In this document: one piece after another, positions 25,165-36,106 of the stretch
How positions within the stretch are numbered: the stretch's first letter is position 1
Layout of the letters: each line of letters starts with the position of its first letter
Assembly (NCBI GenBank): GCA_900290295.1
Contig: OMSW01000275.1
Coordinates: 656-39,056 of the forward strand
Length of the DNA: 38,401 nt
Source: Burkholderiales bacterium
Lineage (GTDB): Bacteria > Pseudomonadota > Gammaproteobacteria > Burkholderiales > Burkholderiaceae_F
Direction of reading: 5' to 3'
Made by a program: the position numbers and the translations under genes
The notes under the pieces: generated by a model
The model's input: the letters and a program-made list of their open reading frames with translations, nothing else
Told to the model about the DNA's origin: nothing
The model's database searches: none

Positions 25165-26010
25165 GTGACGGATTGGAACCCACAGGCCAAGCAGATGGCC
25201 GACGAGTCGATGGTGCGCAACCTGGATGCGCAGGCGCGGGCCATCTGGCCCCAGGAACGGTCCCTGCTCGATCGCTACGTCTTGCCGGCCGAGCTTCGCA
25301 TACTCGATGCCGGCTGCGGCACCGGTGAGGCCGCCTCGCGACTGGCCGAGCATTTTCCCAGGTCGCAGGTACTCGGCGTCGACATCATCGACGAACACCT
25401 GGAGCTGGCTCGATCGCGGTGTGCCCGCCTGGCACCACGACTCTCGTTTGAACACCGCAACGTGTTCGATCTCGAGTTCCCAGACCATAGCTTCGATCTC
25501 ACGGTATGCCGCCACGTGATCCATTCCATTCCCCATCCGGACCGGGTAGTCGCGGAATTGGTACGGGTCACGCGGCCGGGAGGTTACCTGCATCTCATAC
25601 CGGAGGATTACGGGATGCTCCACTTCGAGCGCGGCGCACTCGACCCACGGGAATTTTGGCATGTTGCGCCGGAGCGGTTCGGCGCCGCAACCGGAACCGA
25701 TCTTTACATCGGCCGCCACATCTTCGGCCTGCTGGCGGCGATGCGGCTGGAGGAGATTACCGTGGACTACGTGATCGTTGACACGCTGCGCGTGCCGCGC
25801 GAGACGTTTGCCAGCATCCTCGGGGCCTGGCGCGATGGCTACGCAGAATCGATCGGGCAGCTGACACCGATCTCGAGCCAGATGGCGCGGGCCTACTTTG
25901 AGCAGATGATCGCCCAGGTACGCGATCCGCTGCGCTACGCAGTCTGGATGGTCCCGGTGGTGAGCGCGCGCGTGCCCGCGACTGCAGGCGCGAGCGCCGC
26001 TCGGCGGTAA
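25165..26010 (+). CDS. Class I SAM-dependent methyltransferase
   Basis: This 281-residue protein has the SAM-binding fold: motif I ILDAGCGTGEAASRLA near residues 46-60, acidic motif II LGVDIIDEHLELAR, NVFDLEFPDHSFDLTVCRHVIHSI, and LVRVTRPGGYLHLIPED, which is a methyltransferase-11/UbiE-like arrangement. GTG 25165 is preceded by GAG. The residues after 160 (HVAPERFGAATGTDLYIGR) could select the acceptor, which cannot be named. It ends 51 bp before the CoA-transferase and may be co-transcribed with it. Confidence 0.88.
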   Translation: MTDWNPQAKQMADESMVRNLDAQARAIWPQERSLLDRYVLPAELRILDAGCGTGEAASRLAEHFPRSQVLGVDIIDEHLELARSRCARLAPRLSFEHRNVFDLEFPDHSFDLTVCRHVIHSIPHPDRVVAELVRVTRPGGYLHLIPEDYGMLHFERGALDPREFWHVAPERFGAATGTDLYIGRHIFGLLAAMRLEEITVDYVIVDTLRVPRETFASILGAWRDGYAESIGQLTPISSQMARAYFEQMIAQVRDPLRYAVWMVPVVSARVPATAGASAARR

Positions 26011-26061
26011 CGGGAATCGCCGCGACATCTGTCGCTTCCCCAACAGCACCGAGGAGCCATC

Positions 26062-28065
26062 ATGCCCCTGTCTGGCCACCCAATCGCAGCTTCGCTACGC
26101 GCCTCTGACACCGGCAAGATCGTCTCCGTCCGCGAAGCGGTGCGCCTGATCCGCAACGGCGACACCGTTGCGACCAGCGGTTTTGTCGGCATCGGTTTTC
26201 CGGAGAACGTCGCTGTCGCGCTCGAGGAACTCTTTTTGGAGAGCGAGGGCGGTGACCTGCAAGGCCTTGGGATACCGCGCAACCTGACGCTGGTCTACGC
26301 CGCCGGGCAAGGCGACGGCAAGGACCGCGGCCTCAACCATCTCGGCCACGACGGTCTGATCGCCCGTGTCATCGGCGGCCACTGGGGCCTGGTGCCGAAG
26401 CTGCAGCAGCTCGCGGTCGGCAACCGCATTGAGGCCTACAACCTCCCGCAGGGAGTGATCACGCATATGTTTCGCGACATCGCGGCCGGCAAGCCGGGAA
26501 CACTGACCCGAGTGGGACTCGGGACCTTCGTCGACCCGCGTTTCGGCGGAGGCAAACTCAATGAACGAACCACAACCGAACTCGTCCGACTGATGGAAAT
26601 CGACGGGGAGGAATTCCTCTTTTACAAGGCCTTCCCGATCCACGTAGGCATTATCCGCGGAACTACCGCCGACCCGGACGGCAACATCACGATGGAGAAG
26701 GAAGCGTTGACGCTCGAAGCGCAGGCGATCGCCATGGCCGCGCACAATTCCGGTGGAATCGTTATCGCCCAGGTCGAACGCATTGCCGAGCGCGGCACTC
26801 TGAGCTCGCGCCAGGTCAAGATTCCCGGGCTGTTGGTGAACTGCGTGGTCGTCGCGGAGAAGCCTGAGTACCACATGCAGACCTTCATAGAGCAGTACAG
26901 CGCGGCATTTTCCGGTGAACTGAGGGTGCCAATGTCAACGATTGCGCCAATGCCAATGAACGAACGCAAGATTATTGCCCGTCGGGCGGCGCTCGAACTC
27001 AAGGCCAATGCAGTCGTGAATCTCGGCATCGGCATGCCGGAGGGCATCGCTGCGGTCGCGGCCGAGGAAAAGGTCATCGATCTGCTGACGATGACCGCCG
27101 AGCCCGGCGTAATCGGCGGCATACCGGCCGGCGGCCTGAACTTCGGCGCGGCGGTGAATACCCAAGCCATCATCGACCAGCCCAGCCAGTTCGACTTTTA
27201 CGACGGTGGCGGACTGGACATTGCCTTTCTCGGTCTGGCGCAAGCCGATCGCGAGGGCAATCTCAACGTATCAAAGTTCGGCCCTCGCCTGGCCGGTGCC
27301 GGAGGTTTCATCAACATCAGCCAGAACGCCAAGAAAGTCGTTTTCGTTGGCACTTTCACTGCCGGCAACCTGGAAATCGAGATACGCAACGGCCAGTTGG
27401 CGATCCTCAACGACGGGCATGCGACGAAATTCGTCGACCAGGTCGAACATCGAACCTTCAGTGGTGCCGAAGCCGTTCGTCGCGGCACGGCCGTGCTGTA
27501 TATCACCGAGCGCTGCGTCTTTCGGCTCTGCCCGCAAGGGCTCGAACTGATCGAGGTCGCTCCTGGCGTTGACATCGAGCGCGACGTTCTCGCTCACATG
27601 GCTTTCCGGCCCATCATGAAGGCCGAACCGGCAATGATGGACGAGCGGGTGTTCGCCGACGAACCGATGAACCTGCGTCCCGAGCTGCTGGAACTGCCCT
27701 TTGAAGAGCGCCTTGCCTACAACCCGGACGGGAATGTCTTTTTCGTCAATTTCGAAGGACTCGCGGTGCGCAGCCAGGCCGATATCGAGCGGATCCGCTG
27801 CGCCGTCGAGGACAAGCTGGCGGCAGTCGGGCACAAGGTGTACGGCGTTGTCAACTACGACCGCTTCAGCATCGCGCCGGAACTCATCGATGATTACATC
27901 GTCATGGTCAAGGGACTGATGGACCGGCACTATCTTGACGTAACTCGTTATACCTCCAGCACCTTTCTTCGACTCAAGCTCGGCGAAGCATTGGCCCGAG
28001 GCAACGTCGCGCCACACCTGTATTCAAATGCGGTCGAGGCCCAGGCGAACCTCGAAACCGACTGA
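26062..28065 (+). CDS. Fused acyl-CoA:acetate/3-ketoacid CoA-transferase
   Basis: This 667-residue protein joins both CoA-transferase subunits: the alpha-like half (about 1-290, [28 protein letters not shown]) and the beta-like half (about 295-530, [14 protein letters not shown], active-site Glu347 in [27 protein letters not shown]). Another 130 or so residues ([21 protein letters not shown] ... [19 protein letters not shown]) extend beyond the usual propionate/acetate CoA-transferase length. GAGGAGC precedes the ATG. It moves CoA between short-chain acyl groups through a glutamyl-CoA intermediate. The exact acyl donor cannot be told from sequence alone. Confidence 0.93.
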   Translation: MPLSGHPIAASLRASDTGKIVSVREAVRLIRNGDTVATSGFVGIGFPENVAVALEELFLESEGGDLQGLGIPRNLTLVYAAGQGDGKDRGLNHLGHDGLIARVIGGHWGLVPKLQQLAVGNRIEAYNLPQGVITHMFRDIAAGKPGTLTRVGLGTFVDPRFGGGKLNERTTTELVRLMEIDGEEFLFYKAFPIHVGIIRGTTADPDGNITMEKEALTLEAQAIAMAAHNSGGIVIAQVERIAERGTLSSRQVKIPGLLVNCVVVAEKPEYHMQTFIEQYSAAFSGELRVPMSTIAPMPMNERKIIARRAALELKANAVVNLGIGMPEGIAAVAAEEKVIDLLTMTAEPGVIGGIPAGGLNFGAAVNTQAIIDQPSQFDFYDGGGLDIAFLGLAQADREGNLNVSKFGPRLAGAGGFINISQNAKKVVFVGTFTAGNLEIEIRNGQLAILNDGHATKFVDQVEHRTFSGAEAVRRGTAVLYITERCVFRLCPQGLELIEVAPGVDIERDVLAHMAFRPIMKAEPAMMDERVFADEPMNLRPELLELPFEERLAYNPDGNVFFVNFEGLAVRSQADIERIRCAVEDKLAAVGHKVYGVVNYDRFSIAPELIDDYIVMVKGLMDRHYLDVTRYTSSTFLRLKLGEALARGNVAPHLYSNAVEAQANLETD

Positions 28066-28406
28066 TGGACCGCTTGATACCGCCGCACGTCTACGTGATC
28101 CCGTTCCAAAGCCCTGCGATCCAGTTTCCGACGTGGGCGTGATATCTCCTTGACAACCGCGGCTTGCCATAGGCGGCCAACTGCAAGGTGAACAATTTCG
28201 GCGCCTGGTCCCCAAAGTCCTCGATTCGGCATCGGAAGCGCCACGCAGCTTGATCAAACTCGCGACTGCCGGGAGCATCGTCGGACTCTTTCAGGCATCC
28301 AGATCATCGTGCCCGGGAGCACATATGCCGTTTCAACAACTTGTGTTGTATGCGCCTTGGACGTCGTCGGCGCCGGAGGCGATTCGGGACGGGCATGTCA
28401 TCGTCT
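28066..28406. other. Intergenic region upstream of the Tyr/Pro-rich protein gene
   Basis: About 340 bp without a supported gene. A frame at 28250-28495 would overlap the promoter and operator and has no ribosome binding site. A short CACG/CGTG hairpin near 28086-28097 lacks a T-run, so no terminator is called for the CoA-transferase gene. Confidence 0.5.
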
Positions 28407-28435
28407 TTGATGGTTCCGTTTCGTTACAATTTAAT
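28407..28435 (+). promoter_or_regulatory. Probable sigma70-type promoter
   Basis: TTGATG at 28407-28412 and TTTAAT at 28430-28435 are 17 bp apart, a standard -35/-10 spacing. They lie in a locally A/T-rich patch that stands out from the GC-rich surroundings. The predicted transcript would start inside the adjacent palindrome and run into the gene at 28527. Confidence 0.6.
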
Positions 28436-28451
28436 GCAACGGTACCGTTGC
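28436..28451. promoter_or_regulatory. 16-bp perfect palindrome, likely TetR-family operator
   Basis: GCAACGGTACCGTTGC is fully self-complementary and starts directly after the -10 element, so a bound dimer would block transcription. The TetR-type regulator at 28947 is the second gene downstream, which makes autoregulation the simplest model. Confidence 0.7.
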
Positions 28452-28526
28452 GTTTTATTTCCGAACGGCTTAGGCTGTCCTGCATGTCCCGATGAATAAG
28501 GGGACACCTTTCCGGAGGGACCAACC

Positions 28527-28931
28527 ATGCCAAAACTCAGAAACGCACTGATCGCGGTGGTGCCGCTCGTTGGGCTGAGTCTTGCCCCGGTCAACTCCGC
28601 ATTGGCCTACGGCCATGAATTCGCACACGGCCATGGATTCGGTCGCGGACTTGGCCCGGTCGGCGCCGTGGCAGCCGTGGTCGGCGTGGCCGCGGCCATT
28701 GTCACTGCACCATTTGTGATCATCGCAGCCGCTGCACAGTCCGCGACACCGGCCCCGGCCTATTACCCGCAGCCCGCGTATTACCCGGCGCCCGCCCGCG
28801 CGGCGTATCCGCCCGCGGCCTATTACCCCCCCGCATACCCGCCCGGCTACAACTATGGTCCGCCCCCGGGCTACTATCCATCCGCGGCCGCGTATTACCC
28901 TGCGCCGCAGGGGTACTACCCGCAGCAGTAA
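28527..28931 (+). CDS. Exported Tyr/Pro-rich small protein
   Basis: This 134-residue protein has a signal peptide (MPKLRNALIAVVPLVGLSL..., cleavage probably after NSALA at residue 30), a short His/Gly stretch (HEFAHGHGFGRG), one hydrophobic segment (about 50-70) and a tail of repeated AYYP / YYPAP units. GGAGGGA sits 7-8 bases before the ATG. Such low-complexity tails occur in envelope-associated proteins of betaproteobacteria; no function is assigned. It is controlled by the promoter and palindrome upstream and is followed after 15 bp by the TetR-type gene. Confidence 0.8.
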   Translation: MPKLRNALIAVVPLVGLSLAPVNSALAYGHEFAHGHGFGRGLGPVGAVAAVVGVAAAIVTAPFVIIAAAAQSATPAPAYYPQPAYYPAPARAAYPPAAYYPPAYPPGYNYGPPPGYYPSAAAYYPAPQGYYPQQ

Positions 28932-28946
28932 GGCCGACTTGGGCGC

Positions 28947-29660
28947 ATGACCTCACACACAGCGAAGGCGACCCGAGGATCCGACCCGCACCCGGCAAGA
29001 CCGCGCGGTGGACGGCCATCGCGCGCCGTGGCCGAGCAGCTTCGTGAGCACATCCTGGACGTTGCGACCGAGATGCTGCTCACCCATGGCTACGGGGCCA
29101 CGAGCATCGAGGCAATTGCTCGCCGCGCCCGCGTTTCGAAAAGAACTTTCTACCACCGCTTCCCAGACAAGCCGGCGCTGATGAGCGCGGTGGTGGTCCG
29201 CCTCATCGATAGCCTGCGTCCGCCGGCTGACGTTGCGTTGATCGAAGGCCGCGGACTGGAGCAAATCCTGGTTCACCTGGCCTCGTTGATCTTGCGCGCG
29301 GCACTGACGCCCCGAGTGCTACAGCTGCACCGCTTAATTGTCGCCGAGTCGCAGCGCTTTCCGGAGCTGGCGGCGGCGGTCGCGATGGCCGGCGGCCGGC
29401 AGGAGGCGGTGACATTGATCAGCGATTTGCTCGTGCGTCACGGCAGGAGCGCCGCGGTAAAAGCCACGGACGCGAACTTCGCCGCACAGCAATTCCTGCA
29501 GATGATCGTTTCGCTGCCGCAGCTGCGCGCGATCGGCCTTGGCGCACCGATGAAGCCCGCCGAACTCGACGTCTGGGCCCGAAACACGGTCACGCTGTTC
29601 CTGAACGGTTTTAAGAAGCAGACGAATCGTTCGACGCCACCGGGTCCACCGGGCATATAG
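28947..29660 (+). CDS. TetR/AcrR-family transcriptional regulator
   Basis: This 237-residue regulator has an N-terminal helix-turn-helix (about 32-80: ILDVATEMLLTHGYGATSIEAIARRARVSKRTFYHRFPDK, cited here as the typical TetR core) and an all-helical ligand domain with a C-terminal TetR_C-like part (LHRLIVAESQRFPEL). It lies 15 bp behind the Tyr/Pro-rich protein gene and probably shares its transcript. The perfect palindrome at 28436-28451 is its likely operator. The ligand is unknown. Confidence 0.9.
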   Translation: MTSHTAKATRGSDPHPARPRGGRPSRAVAEQLREHILDVATEMLLTHGYGATSIEAIARRARVSKRTFYHRFPDKPALMSAVVVRLIDSLRPPADVALIEGRGLEQILVHLASLILRAALTPRVLQLHRLIVAESQRFPELAAAVAMAGGRQEAVTLISDLLVRHGRSAAVKATDANFAAQQFLQMIVSLPQLRAIGLGAPMKPAELDVWARNTVTLFLNGFKKQTNRSTPPGPPGI

Positions 29661-29971
29661 CCGCGCGCATCAACGCACGGCCGGCGTGAGCCCGCCCCGG
29701 CGACTCGATCGATCGCTTATCCGCGCCTTTTTCGTGCTCCGGTACGCGCTTCGCCGCAGCACTGTGCGTTTGCGTCTTTTTGCCGCCATATCAGGCAGGA
29801 GTTACGTGCACCGCTAAGGCGTCGGGTGCTTGCGCGTAGCAGTTCTCGTTTTTGCCCTCGCGAGCGCCGTCTTCATGGCCACCACGGCATCGACGGTATA
29901 CGGGCCATCGACTGGGGGTCAGGGCCCAGAACGCCAAGACGACGGCCGTGCTGTTGGTCCGGGTCTTCCCG
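29661..29971. other. Intergenic region between convergent tetR-type and typA genes
   Basis: About 310 bp between two converging genes. No coding sequence is supported, and no clear hairpin with a T-run was found. Confidence 0.5.
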
Positions 29972-31813
29972 CTAAGCCGCCTCCCGCTGCGCGCGTTTGC
30001 GCTCGTTCTCCGTGAGGTATCGCTTGCGCAGGCGGATCGTAACGGGCGTGACCTCCACGAGCTCGTCGTCGGCGATGAACTCGACCGCATATTCAAGGGT
30101 GAGCTTGATCGGCGGTGTCAGGTCGATGTGCTCGTCCTTGCCGGAGGCACGCACGTTGGTGAGCTTTTTCTCGCGGATCGGGTTAACGACAATATCGTTG
30201 TCGCGCGAGTGGATGCCGACGATCATGCCCTCGTAGAGCTTGTCTCCCGGCGACACGAACATGCGCCCGCGCTCCTGCAGTTTCCAGAGCGCATAGGCGA
30301 CCGCGTCGCCATCGTCCTGGGAAATCAGCACGCCGTTGCGACGCTCCCCCAGGTCGGGTGCGCGCACCGGCCCATAATCATCGAATACGTGGCTGATCAG
30401 CCCCGTTCCGCGCGTCATCGTCAAGAACTCCCCCTGGAAGCCGATCAGTCCGCGCGCGGCGATCCGATACTCGAGGCGCACGCGGCCGCGCCCGTCGGGC
30501 TGCATGTCCAGCAGGTCGCCGCGGCGCCGGCCGAGCTCTTCCATGACCGTTCCCTGGTGCTGCTCCTCGACGTCCACGGTCAGCATTTCAAACGGTTCGC
30601 AGCGCTCGCCGCCAATATCGCGGAAAACGACACGGGGGCGCGAGACCGCCAGCTCGTAGCCCTCGCGGCGCATGTTTTCGATCAGGATCGTCAGGTGCAA
30701 TTCGCCGCGCCCGGAGACCTCGAATACGGTCTCATCGTCTGTTTCGCGCATGCGCAGTGCGACGTTGGACTTCAATTCGCGCTCAAGGCGTTCGCGCAAC
30801 TGGCGGCTGGTCACGAATTTTCCCTCGCGCCCGGCAAGCGGACTGGTATTGACGCAGAAATTCATGACGAGGGTGGGCTCATCGATATGCAGCAGCGGCA
30901 GCGCCTCGGGACAATCCGGCGGACAGATCGTCGATCCGATATTGAGCGCCTCGATTCCGTTGACCAGTACGATATCGCCGGCAATCGCCTCGTCGACGAT
31001 CTCCCGCTCGAGTCCCTTGAACTTGAGCACCTGGTTGACGCGACCGCGCGTGGGCGTTCCCTCCGGACCGTCCAGCACCAGTACTTCCTGCCCGCTGCGG
31101 ATGCGGCCACGCCGGATGCGACCGATGCCGATTTTTCCGACGTAACTCGAATAATCGAGCGAACAGATCTGCAGCTGCAGTGGGCCGTTGGGATCCTCAT
31201 CGCGCACCGGAACGTGTCGCAAGACGGCTTCAAACAACGGCCGCATTCCGATGCTGCCCTGCTGGGCCTGCGGCAGCCCCTCCAGCGTATCGGCAGCGTA
31301 GCCATTTAGCGCCGAGGCGTAGACGACAGGGAAATCCAGCTGATCCTCGCTGGCGCCGAGCTTGTCGAAAAGATCGAAAGTCGCGTTCACGACGTAGTCC
31401 GGTCGCGCCCCGGGCCGATCGATCTTGTTCACCACGACGATGGGCTTGAGTCCCAGCGCGAGGGCCTTGCGTGTCACGAAGCGCGTTTGCGGCATGGGAC
31501 CTTCGACCGCGTCAACCAGCAACAGCACACCGTCGACCATCGAGAGCACCCGCTCCACCTCCCCGCCGAAGTCGGCATGGCCCGGCGTATCGATGATGTT
31601 GATGTGCGTGCCTTCGTAGACGACCGCGCAGTTCTTGGCCAGGATCGTGATGCCCCGCTCCCGCTCCAGGTCATTGCTGTCCATTACGCGATCGGCGATC
31701 TGCTGGTTGTCGCGAAACGTTCCGGACTGCGCCAGCAGCTTATCGACCAATGTGGTCTTGCCGTGGTCGACGTGCGCGATGATGGCGATATTGCGCAATG
31801 CTCTGGGTTTCAT
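29972..31813 (-). CDS. typA: Ribosome-binding GTPase TypA/BipA
   Basis: This 613-residue translational GTPase has the usual length. It shows G1 [10 protein letters not shown] (13-22), G2 RERGITI, G3 [12 protein letters not shown]4 [13 protein letters not shown] and G5 SALNGY, followed by EF-G-like domains and the BipA-specific C-terminal part. It binds the 70S ribosome at the EF-G site and assists 50S assembly and stress or low-temperature growth. Its start overlaps the truB stop by four bases (ATGA), so it is the last gene of the rimP-nusA-infB-rbfA-truB-typA run. Confidence 0.97.
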   Translation of the reverse strand: MKPRALRNIAIIAHVDHGKTTLVDKLLAQSGTFRDNQQIADRVMDSNDLERERGITILAKNCAVVYEGTHINIIDTPGHADFGGEVERVLSMVDGVLLLVDAVEGPMPQTRFVTRKALALGLKPIVVVNKIDRPGARPDYVVNATFDLFDKLGASEDQLDFPVVYASALNGYAADTLEGLPQAQQGSIGMRPLFEAVLRHVPVRDEDPNGPLQLQICSLDYSSYVGKIGIGRIRRGRIRSGQEVLVLDGPEGTPTRGRVNQVLKFKGLEREIVDEAIAGDIVLVNGIEALNIGSTICPPDCPEALPLLHIDEPTLVMNFCVNTSPLAGREGKFVTSRQLRERLERELKSNVALRMRETDDETVFEVSGRGELHLTILIENMRREGYELAVSRPRVVFRDIGGERCEPFEMLTVDVEEQHQGTVMEELGRRRGDLLDMQPDGRGRVRLEYRIAARGLIGFQGEFLTMTRGTGLISHVFDDYGPVRAPDLGERRNGVLISQDDGDAVAYALWKLQERGRMFVSPGDKLYEGMIVGIHSRDNDIVVNPIREKKLTNVRASGKDEHIDLTPPIKLTLEYAVEFIADDELVEVTPVTIRLRKRYLTENERKRAQREAA

Positions 31814-32763
31814 GTTGCGTCCTCGATTCCGTTCTCTCTTGTAATTCCGTTCACTGCGCGGCGCGCCGTGGTGCAGGGCTGCGCCACCAGCCGTGTTGCC
31901 TCCAGCCAGCCGCCGCGGCAGCTCGCGATTCCCAGCAGCCGCCCAAGGGCGTCATAGACCCGCAACCGAGGCCAATCGCCCTGCTGCTGCACTTTCTGGC
32001 CATGTCCAAAACGTACTGCTGCATGGGCGTCGAGCGAAACGCGCGGCAAACTGGTCAGCAGCGCATCAATGGGCAGCAGCCGGGCTCGACGGGCATCGAG
32101 CTCCTGTCCTTCCAGTTCCACCAGCGTCGTGGCCTGCGCCAGGCGCAAATGCCCCACGCGAGTGCGGCGCAAGGCATGCAGGTGCGCACCGCAACCCAGC
32201 GCCCTACCGATGTCCTGCGCCAAAACGCGCACATAAGTCCCCTTGCTGCACTCGAGCTCAATCGACGGCCGCCGCTCGTCCCACTGCACCAGCTGCAGGC
32301 GGGAGACGACGATCGGCCTGGGCACGCGCTCCACGTCCCGCCCCAGACGCGCCAGTTCGTACAGCGGGCGCCCATGGCGTTTGAGTGCCGAATACATCGG
32401 CGGCACCTGTTCTCCAGTGCCGACGAAGCGCCTCAGCACGGCTTCGAGGCGAGCGCGGCTAACATCGACCGTGCGGCGTTCCAGCACATCTCCCTCGGCA
32501 TCGCCCGTACTGGTCGTCACACCCAATTCGATCTGCGCCAGGTACTCCTTGTCCGCTTCCAGCAGGTCGGCCGAGAATTTTGTCGCCTCGCCGAAGGTCA
32601 ACGGCAGTAGACCGGTCGCCAGGGGATCGAGCGTGCCCGTATGTCCTGCCTTTCGTGCCTGCAGCAGGCGCCGCGCCTTTTGCAAGGCCAGATTCGACGA
32701 CAGTCCCAGCGGCTTATCCAGCGCCAGCACACCGTCAATGGGATCGGCATGAGCGCGCCGCAT
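31810..32763 (-). CDS. truB: tRNA pseudouridine(55) synthase TruB
   Basis: This 317-residue enzyme makes pseudouridine 55 in the T loop of tRNAs. The catalytic Asp46 is in [15 protein letters not shown], with [14 protein letters not shown] at the N-terminus, the YSALK-type motif ([19 protein letters not shown]), and [15 protein letters not shown]. The C-terminal PUA-like part ends before the overlap with typA. It lies 18 bp after rbfA, in the usual order. Confidence 0.97.
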   Translation of the reverse strand: MRRAHADPIDGVLALDKPLGLSSNLALQKARRLLQARKAGHTGTLDPLATGLLPLTFGEATKFSADLLEADKEYLAQIELGVTTSTGDAEGDVLERRTVDVSRARLEAVLRRFVGTGEQVPPMYSALKRHGRPLYELARLGRDVERVPRPIVVSRLQLVQWDERRPSIELECSKGTYVRVLAQDIGRALGCGAHLHALRRTRVGHLRLAQATTLVELEGQELDARRARLLPIDALLTSLPRVSLDAHAAVRFGHGQKVQQQGDWPRLRVYDALGRLLGIASCRGGWLEATRLVAQPCTTARRAVNGITRENGIEDAT

Positions 32764-32781
32764 CGCGGGTCCCCGCTCGGC

Positions 32782-33183
32782 CTATTTCGTTTGCGTACCC
32801 GAAACTGCGCCGATATTCTCGACGCCTTCAGCGGGTTCGCCGGCACTGCGCAGCGCCTGCTTGATCAAATCATCCATCTGGAATCCACGCTCCAGCGAAA
32901 GGTCGCGCACGAACACCAGGCGCGGCACCGTGTGAATCCGCAGGCGCTTGAAAAGCAGATTGTGCAAATGGCCGGCCGCAGCGTTTAACCCGGCCGCGGC
33001 GTCGGCCGGATCCGACCCGATCACCGTAAAAAAGACCTTGGCGTGGGCGTAGTCCGGCGTCAACTCGACGCCGCTGATGGTCACCATGCCAACGCGGGGA
33101 TCGCGCACCTCGCGCGCGATCAACTCGGCCAGGTCGCGCTGGATCTGGTCGGAGACGCGCTGGGCCCGGTTGGGCGATTTCAT
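32782..33183 (-). CDS. rbfA: 30S ribosome-binding factor RbfA
   Basis: This 133-residue protein is a KH-fold factor for maturation of the 16S rRNA 5' end. Motifs are [44 protein letters not shown] and VPRLVFVRD. The start at ATG 33183 (MKSPNRAQ) fits the family's length; in-frame ATG 33195 and TTG 33204 are possible, and none has a strong ribosome binding site. It sits between infB (83 bp away) and truB. Confidence 0.95.
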   Translation of the reverse strand: MKSPNRAQRVSDQIQRDLAELIAREVRDPRVGMVTISGVELTPDYAHAKVFFTVIGSDPADAAAGLNAAAGHLHNLLFKRLRIHTVPRLVFVRDLSLERGFQMDDLIKQALRSAGEPAEGVENIGAVSGTQTK

Positions 33184-33266
33184 CGGTCGAACCATACAAC
33201 CCAAGCGCGGCCGCGGCTCCGGATTACCCTACGACACCCGCACGCGGGCACGACGGGATCAGCGGA

Positions 33267-36065
33267 TTACAGCGTTCGTGCGACCTCCTGCACCTCGAAG
33301 ATCTCGAGTTGGTCGCCTTCCTTGATGTCATCGTATCCCTTGAGCGATAGGCCGCATTCAAAGCCGGCTTTGACCTCGCGCACATCGTCCTTGAATCGCT
33401 TCAGCGATTCGAGCTCACCGCTCCAGATCACGACGTTGTCACGCAGCAGGCGCGCATTGGCGGTTCGCTTTACCACGCCATCGAGCACCATGCAGCCGGC
33501 AATCGTTCCGACCTTGGAAACGCGGAATACCTGACGGATCTCAACGAGTCCGAGAACCTGTTCGCGCTGCTCCGGCGCCAGCATCCCCGTAAGGGCCGCT
33601 TTCACCTGGTCCACGGCATCGTAAATGATGTTGTAGTAGCGAATGTCGATGCCATTGCTCTCGGCAAGCTTGCGCGCGGATTGCTCGGCGCGCACGTTGA
33701 ATCCAATAATGACTGCCTTGGAGGCCACCGCCAGGTTGACGTCGCTCTCGGAAATTCCACCGACCTGGGCGTGAACGACCTGCACCTTGACCTCGGCCGT
33801 GGAGAGCTTGGTCAGCGCATGCACCAGGGCCTCCTGCGAACCCTGCACATCCGCCTTGATGATGAGCGGCAACAGCTTTGCCGCACCATCTCCCATGTTC
33901 TCGAAGATGTTCTCGAGCTTCGCGGCCTGTTGACGGGCAAGCTTGGTATCGCGGAACTTGCCCTGACGGAACAGCGCGATCTCCCGCGCCTTGCGCTCAT
34001 CCCCCAGAACCATCAGTTCATCGCCGGCGGCGGGAACATCGGACAGGCCCTGGATCTCCACCGGGATCGACGGTCCCGCCGAGGAAATCGACTTGCCCGA
34101 CTCGTCGAGCATCGCGCGCACGCGCCCGAAGCAGCTTCCGGCAAGCACGACGTCGCCGCGGCGCAAGGTCCCGGACTGCACAAGGACCGTGGCCACCGGA
34201 CCGCGGCCCTTGTCGAGCTGCGACTCGATGATGAGGCCTTTTGCCGGCGCGTCCTTGGGACACTTGAGCTCGAGCACCTCGGCCTGGAGCAGGACCTGCT
34301 CGAGAAGTTCGTCGACCCCGCTGCCGGTCTTGGCCGAAACCGAGACGAAAGGCGAATCGCCGCCGTACTCCTCCGGCACGACCTGCTGCGCAACCAATTC
34401 CTGCTTGACACGATCGGGATTGGCTTCCGGCTTGTCGATCTTGTTGATCGCGACCACGATCGGCACGGCCGCCGCCCTGGCATGCGCGATCGCCTCGATC
34501 GTCTGGGGCATGACCCCATCATCGGCGGCCACCACCAGAATTACCAGGTCGGTGGCCTTGGCGCCACGCGCGCGCATCGCGGTAAAGGCTTCGTGACCCG
34601 GGGTATCCAGAAAAGTGATGACCCCACGCGGTGTCTCGACGTGATAGGCACCGATGTGCTGCGTAATACCCCCCGCTTCCCCAGCGGCAACCTTGGTACG
34701 ACGGATGTAGTCGAGCAACGAAGTCTTGCCATGGTCCACGTGTCCCATTACGGTCACCACCGGCGGCCGGGGCAGCAACTGCGCCTCGTGGGCCGGCTCG
34801 TCGCTTACTGCGAGCAAGGCCTCCGGATCATCGAGCTTGGCCGCGAAGGCCTTGTGGCCCATTTCCTCCACCACGATCATCGCCGTTTCCTGATCGAGGA
34901 CCTGGTTGATCGTGACCATCTGCCCGAGCTTCATCAGGATCTTGATGACCTCCGATGCTTTCACCGACATCTTGTGCGCCAGCTCGGCGACCGTGATCGT
35001 CTCCGGCACCGAGACTTCACGCACCACCGGTTCGGCCGAGGCCGTGTACTGCAGCTTTTCGCGTTCGTCCTGGCGCCGATGCCCCTTGGGCCCGCGCCAG
35101 GCACCGACTCCGGTTGAGGCATCGCCCCGGGTCTTGATCTGGCGGCGCTTGGCTGCGTCCTCCGACCAGCTGGAGGCAAGCTTGGCGGACTTGACCTCTT
35201 TGGCACCGGGCTTCTTTTCGTCCTTGCGCTCTTCGGTAGTACGCAACAAGGGCGTTGCGGCCGTGGGCTTGTGCAGCGTGCCCTCGGCCGCCGGCGCCTT
35301 GATCAGCTTCTTGGGCGCCGACATCATGTTCTTGATCGCGGCGACTTCCTCGTCCACCACGCGCCGGGCCCGATCCTGCGCCCGGTGCACATTTTCCGCG
35401 TGCTCCGCGGCGACCGCGGCGGCCTTCGCTTCCGCCGCCGCTGCGGCAGCCTGCTCGGCGTGAGCGCGGTCGAGTTCGGCGCGGGCCACGGCGGCGCGGG
35501 CCACGGCGTCGCGCGCGACGACATCGCGCGTCGCAGCTCCGGTCGGCGCAGCCTCGCGCGCCACGTGGGCTTCCTTGGCCTCGCGTTCGCGCCGGTGCAA
35601 TTCGTCGAGATCGCGCTGCGCGCGCTCGGAGCGCTCGCGCGCCTCACTTACCTGGCGCGCGACGAATTCGGCCTGCCGACGCGCTTCTTCCTCGCGCCGC
35701 GCCATTTCCGCATCGTCGATCACCATGACCTGCGGAGCCACCACGGCCTCCACCTCGGCGTCCGAATCGCGCTTCACAAATACCCGCTTCTTGCGCACCT
35801 CGACCTGGATCGTGCGGGCCTTGCCGGTGGCATCGGCCTGCTTGATGGCCGAGGTCGAGCGTCGCGTCAGGGTGATTTTGCGCTTCTCGACCTCCTGGCC
35901 ACCGTGGGCCTTGCGCAACGCCTCCAGCAACCGCGCCTTGTCGTCTTCCGACAGTTCGTCGCTTTCGGCATGCTTGGCCACGCCGGCCGCGCGCAGCTGG
36001 TCCAGCAGCGCCGGCGGCGTGAGCTTGAGCTCGGTGGCAAATTGCGCAACTGTGTTGCTGGCCAT
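33267..36065 (-). CDS. infB: Translation initiation factor IF-2
   Basis: This 932-residue IF-2 has an N-terminal IF2_N domain ([14 protein letters not shown]...), a long charged Ala/Arg/Glu-rich linker (about 100-270), a second IF2_N domain (about 345-400), and the G domain with [12 protein letters not shown] (near 440), [21 protein letters not shown] and SAKTGSG, then the fMet-tRNA-binding C-terminal domains ending [17 protein letters not shown]. It delivers initiator tRNA to the 30S subunit. The true start is ATG 36065. The frame stays open upstream into nusA only because nusA has an extra base near its end. Confidence 0.96.
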   Translation of the reverse strand: MASNTVAQFATELKLTPPALLDQLRAAGVAKHAESDELSEDDKARLLEALRKAHGGQEVEKRKITLTRRSTSAIKQADATGKARTIQVEVRKKRVFVKRDSDAEVEAVVAPQVMVIDDAEMARREEEARRQAEFVARQVSEARERSERAQRDLDELHRREREAKEAHVAREAAPTGAATRDVVARDAVARAAVARAELDRAHAEQAAAAAAEAKAAAVAAEHAENVHRAQDRARRVVDEEVAAIKNMMSAPKKLIKAPAAEGTLHKPTAATPLLRTTEERKDEKKPGAKEVKSAKLASSWSEDAAKRRQIKTRGDASTGVGAWRGPKGHRRQDEREKLQYTASAEPVVREVSVPETITVAELAHKMSVKASEVIKILMKLGQMVTINQVLDQETAMIVVEEMGHKAFAAKLDDPEALLAVSDEPAHEAQLLPRPPVVTVMGHVDHGKTSLLDYIRRTKVAAGEAGGITQHIGAYHVETPRGVITFLDTPGHEAFTAMRARGAKATDLVILVVAADDGVMPQTIEAIAHARAAAVPIVVAINKIDKPEANPDRVKQELVAQQVVPEEYGGDSPFVSVSAKTGSGVDELLEQVLLQAEVLELKCPKDAPAKGLIIESQLDKGRGPVATVLVQSGTLRRGDVVLAGSCFGRVRAMLDESGKSISSAGPSIPVEIQGLSDVPAAGDELMVLGDERKAREIALFRQGKFRDTKLARQQAAKLENIFENMGDGAAKLLPLIIKADVQGSQEALVHALTKLSTAEVKVQVVHAQVGGISESDVNLAVASKAVIIGFNVRAEQSARKLAESNGIDIRYYNIIYDAVDQVKAALTGMLAPEQREQVLGLVEIRQVFRVSKVGTIAGCMVLDGVVKRTANARLLRDNVVIWSGELESLKRFKDDVREVKAGFECGLSLKGYDDIKEGDQLEIFEVQEVARTL

Positions 36066-36106
36066 GCTCTTTGTTTTCCTCTTTCCGTTAACCGTATACG
36101 CGCGCT

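Noticed and set aside
28250-28495. 81-codon frame upstream of the Tyr/Pro-rich protein
   Set aside because: It lacks a ribosome binding site and runs through the promoter and palindrome.
29852-31309. Long plus-strand frame of 485 codons
   Set aside because: It is antisense to typA, an unmistakable conserved gene; GC-rich third positions keep the opposite strand open.
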